DNA from: Allosphingosinicella deserti
GTDB taxonomy: Bacteria; Pseudomonadota; Alphaproteobacteria; Sphingomonadales; Sphingomonadaceae
Assembly (NCBI RefSeq): GCF_003012735.1
Contig: NZ_PXYI01000010.1
Location: 62,001-126,000 of the forward strand
Reading direction: 5' to 3'
Length of the DNA: 64,000 bases
The notes beneath the pieces were generated by a model. That model was given only the letters and a program-made list of their open reading frames with translations, did no database searches and was not told where the DNA came from. Each line of letters opens with the position of its first letter. Position 1 is the first letter of the stretch. Shown in pieces: positions 62,164 to 64,000 of the stretch. The position numbers were made by a program, and so were the translations under genes.

Positions 62164-64000
62164 TCAGAACGCGTTCCAGGCATCCTCGGCGCAGTCGGCT
62201 TTGAGCGCGGTGTTGCCGAGCACGCGCGGCGCATGGCGCTTTTCCGCGGCGGTACGGGCGGGATGATGCACTACCGGAATCGGCTCGGCTCCCGTCTCGA
62301 ACTGGCCGACAAGCCGTGCGAGGCCGCTGGCTTCGTCGGCGAGATTGCGGGCCGCCGCGGTACTTTGCTCGACCATGGCGGCGTTCTGCTGCGTCACCTT
62401 GTCCATGTCGGCAATGCCGGCATTGACCTCTATCAGGGCGGAGGCCTGCTGATCGGCGGCGTGCGCGATTTCCGAGACGATCGTGCTGACATCGCCGATT
62501 TCGGCGATGATCGCATGGAGCGCGCGGCCGGCTTCGCCGACCAGGCCGACGCCGGACTGGACCTGCTCGGCGCTGGTCGAGATCAAAGCGGTGATCTCCC
62601 GTGCCGCGTCCGCCGACCGTTGCGCAAGTGCGCGGACTTCGTTCGCGACCACTGCAAAGGCGCGGCCCGCTTCCCCCGCATGGGCCGCCTCGACGCTGGC
62701 ATTCAGTGCAAGCAGGTTGGTCTGGAAGGCGATCTTCTCGATGACGTCGATGATCTTGGTGATTTCCTGCGAGCTCTTCTCGATCCCGGTCATCGCCTGG
62801 ACGGCCGAGGCGACGACGCTCTCGCTCGCGCCCGCCTGATTGCGGACGGCATTGGCGAGCCTCTGCGCTTCGGAGGCCCGCGCAGCGCTGGCCCGGACCG
62901 TCTCCATGATCTGGGTCATCGCCGCTGAGGTCTCCTCGAGCGCGGCGGCGCTCTGTTCGGTGCGGCGGGAGAGATCGTCGGCGGCATGGCTGATCTCGCC
63001 GGAGCCCCCGTGGAGGGAAGCGGCGGTTCCGACGATCGCGCCCATCGCGTCCCGAAGCTGATCGGCGGCCGCGTTGAAATCGTCCTTGAGCTGCGCGTAG
63101 GCGGCAGGAACGTCGCCGACCTGCGCGGTGAGATCACCTTGTGCGAGCTGGTGAAGCGATGCGGCAATTGCGGCGACGCCGACCTTCTGTTCCTCGTCGG
63201 ACTTGGCCTTCTGGATTGCCGTCTCACGGAAGACGAGAACGGTGCGGGCGATGGTGCCGACTTCGTCCTTGCGGTCCGTTCCGGGAACGTCTGCCGCAAG
63301 ATCGCCTTTGGCGAGCTTGTCCACAGCCTGGGTCATCCCGACCAGCGGCTGGAACAGCTCGCGGGCGAAACGGCGGCAGAGAAGGGCTACGAGCAGGGTG
63401 ACGAGCAGGGCAATGCCGGCGAGGCTGAAGCCGATGGTGTTCACGTTCGACAGGAAATCGTCGGCGGGAACTCCGACATACAGCACGCCGACGACCTTGC
63501 CGCCGGCATCCTTGATCGGATCGTAGGCGGTGAAATAGGATGTGCCGAGGATCTCGGCGCGGCCGCGAAAAGGCTCGCCGCGTTTCAGAACCGCGTCATA
63601 GGTCGGACCGGCGGCGAGCTTGGTGCCGACAGCGCGGCTGCCATCCTCCTTCTTGACGTTGGTCGAGATGCGCGTGTCGTGCGCGAAGATCGTCGCGGTT
63701 CCGCCGACCAGTTGCTTGATCCGGTCGACGGCGTCGTAGCGGCCGTTCAGCGCGACACTGCCGGCGTACAGCGTCTCGCCTTCGAGACGAAGATCGCGCC
63801 CATATCGGCCGAGCACGTCCCAGGCCACCCGCATATTGGTCTCCTGCCGCTCGACCGCACGCTCCTCGGCATCCGCATAGAGGAAAGTGGCGGTGGCGGC
63901 GAAGCTGGCCAGGCTCAGCGCGATCAGCGCGAGCACGATCATCAAGGTGACCTTGGCCTGAAGAGCAAGCGCATCGATGCGCGCGCGCAATGTGACGAAC
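62164..64000 (-). CDS. Methyl-accepting chemotaxis protein 4 (start not certain, may lie beyond the window)
   Basis: At least 608 residues. TM1 (about 13-36), then a roughly 160-residue periplasmic single-Cache domain with [27 protein letters not shown], the signature of small-ligand Cache sensors. TM2 is followed by HAMP and the signalling domain with [27 protein letters not shown]. The tail EDAWNAF is a variant of DDWNAF. The methylation and hairpin regions are more diverged than in MCP1-3. TTG at 63990 is possible, but the frame stays open to the window edge, so the true start may lie upstream. Confidence 0.92.
   Translation of the reverse strand, partial: FVTLRARIDALALQAKVTLMIVLALIALSLASFAATATFLYADAEERAVERQETNMRVAWDVLGRYGRDLRLEGETLYAGSVALNGRYDAVDRIKQLVGGTATIFAHDTRISTNVKKEDGSRAVGTKLAAGPTYDAVLKRGEPFRGRAEILGTSYFTAYDPIKDAGGKVVGVLYVGVPADDFLSNVNTIGFSLAGIALLVTLLVALLCRRFARELFQPLVGMTQAVDKLAKGDLAADVPGTDRKDEVGTIARTVLVFRETAIQKAKSDEEQKVGVAAIAASLHQLAQGDLTAQVGDVPAAYAQLKDDFNAAADQLRDAMGAIVGTAASLHGGSGEISHAADDLSRRTEQSAAALEETSAAMTQIMETVRASAARASEAQRLANAVRNQAGASESVVASAVQAMTGIEKSSQEITKIIDVIEKIAFQTNLLALNASVEAAHAGEAGRAFAVVANEVRALAQRSADAAREITALISTSAEQVQSGVGLVGEAGRALHAIIAEIGDVSTIVSEIAHAADQQASALIEVNAGIADMDKVTQQNAAMVEQSTAAARNLADEASGLARLVGQFETGAEPIPVVHHPARTAAEKRHAPRVLGNTALKADCAEDAWNAF

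Overview
The window is high-GC DNA from an alphaproteobacterium, most likely a motile sphingomonad (Sphingomonadaceae or a close relative). The evidence is the rnd-lptC-lptA-lptB-rpoN block, FliX, several TonB-dependent receptors of the Xanthomonas/Caulobacter type, a flavin halogenase beside a TonB receptor, TIGR02186 next to TauE/SafE, and chemoreceptors with a DWNxF-type tail. I see no rRNA, tRNA, CRISPR array, phage or insertion sequence.

Layout. 1-2 kb: the end of a DUF1989 gene, a secreted alkaline phosphatase and a UBP-type zinc-finger protein. 2-9 kb: a glycosyltransferase/UDP-galactopyranose mutase fusion, a TTG/GTG-started pncC-nadE pair for NAD synthesis, two small proteins and a polyprenyl diphosphate synthase. 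9-16 kb: a PepSY protein with a two-component pair, a proline-rich putative lipoprotein, a very short ORF with a perfect extended Shine-Dalgarno sequence, a HerA-like ATPase and a TIGR02186/TauE pair. 16-19 kb: ygfZ, pyrC, an intergenic repeat cluster and a glycine-rich protein with two cold-shock domains. 19-25 kb: terC, rnd, the LPS-transport genes lptC-lptA-lptB, rpoN and a nucleotidyltransferase. 25-30 kb: an outer-membrane beta-barrel, a triple-PAS hybrid kinase with an OmpR-type regulator and a secreted protein.

30-47 kb is an accessory nutrient-uptake region. It starts with an exported sarcosine-oxidase-like flavoprotein divergent from a TonB receptor. A carbohydrate locus follows: GH97 and GH2 hydrolases, an MFS sugar transporter, a ROK regulator, a tryptophan-halogenase-like enzyme and a large TonB receptor. 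The divergent GH2/MFS promoter region and the upstream region of the large receptor both carry a TAAA-N9-TTTA palindrome, which I propose as the operator of the ROK protein.

47-64 kb is motility and chemotaxis: fliH and fliG, a beta-propeller protein resembling FlaEY, flgB, a methyltransferase, flgN, a FlgJ-type rod-binding protein, flgI, fliX, and four consecutive methyl-accepting chemotaxis proteins. The last of these runs off the window edge. The array looks like repeated duplication of one signalling module with different sensor domains.
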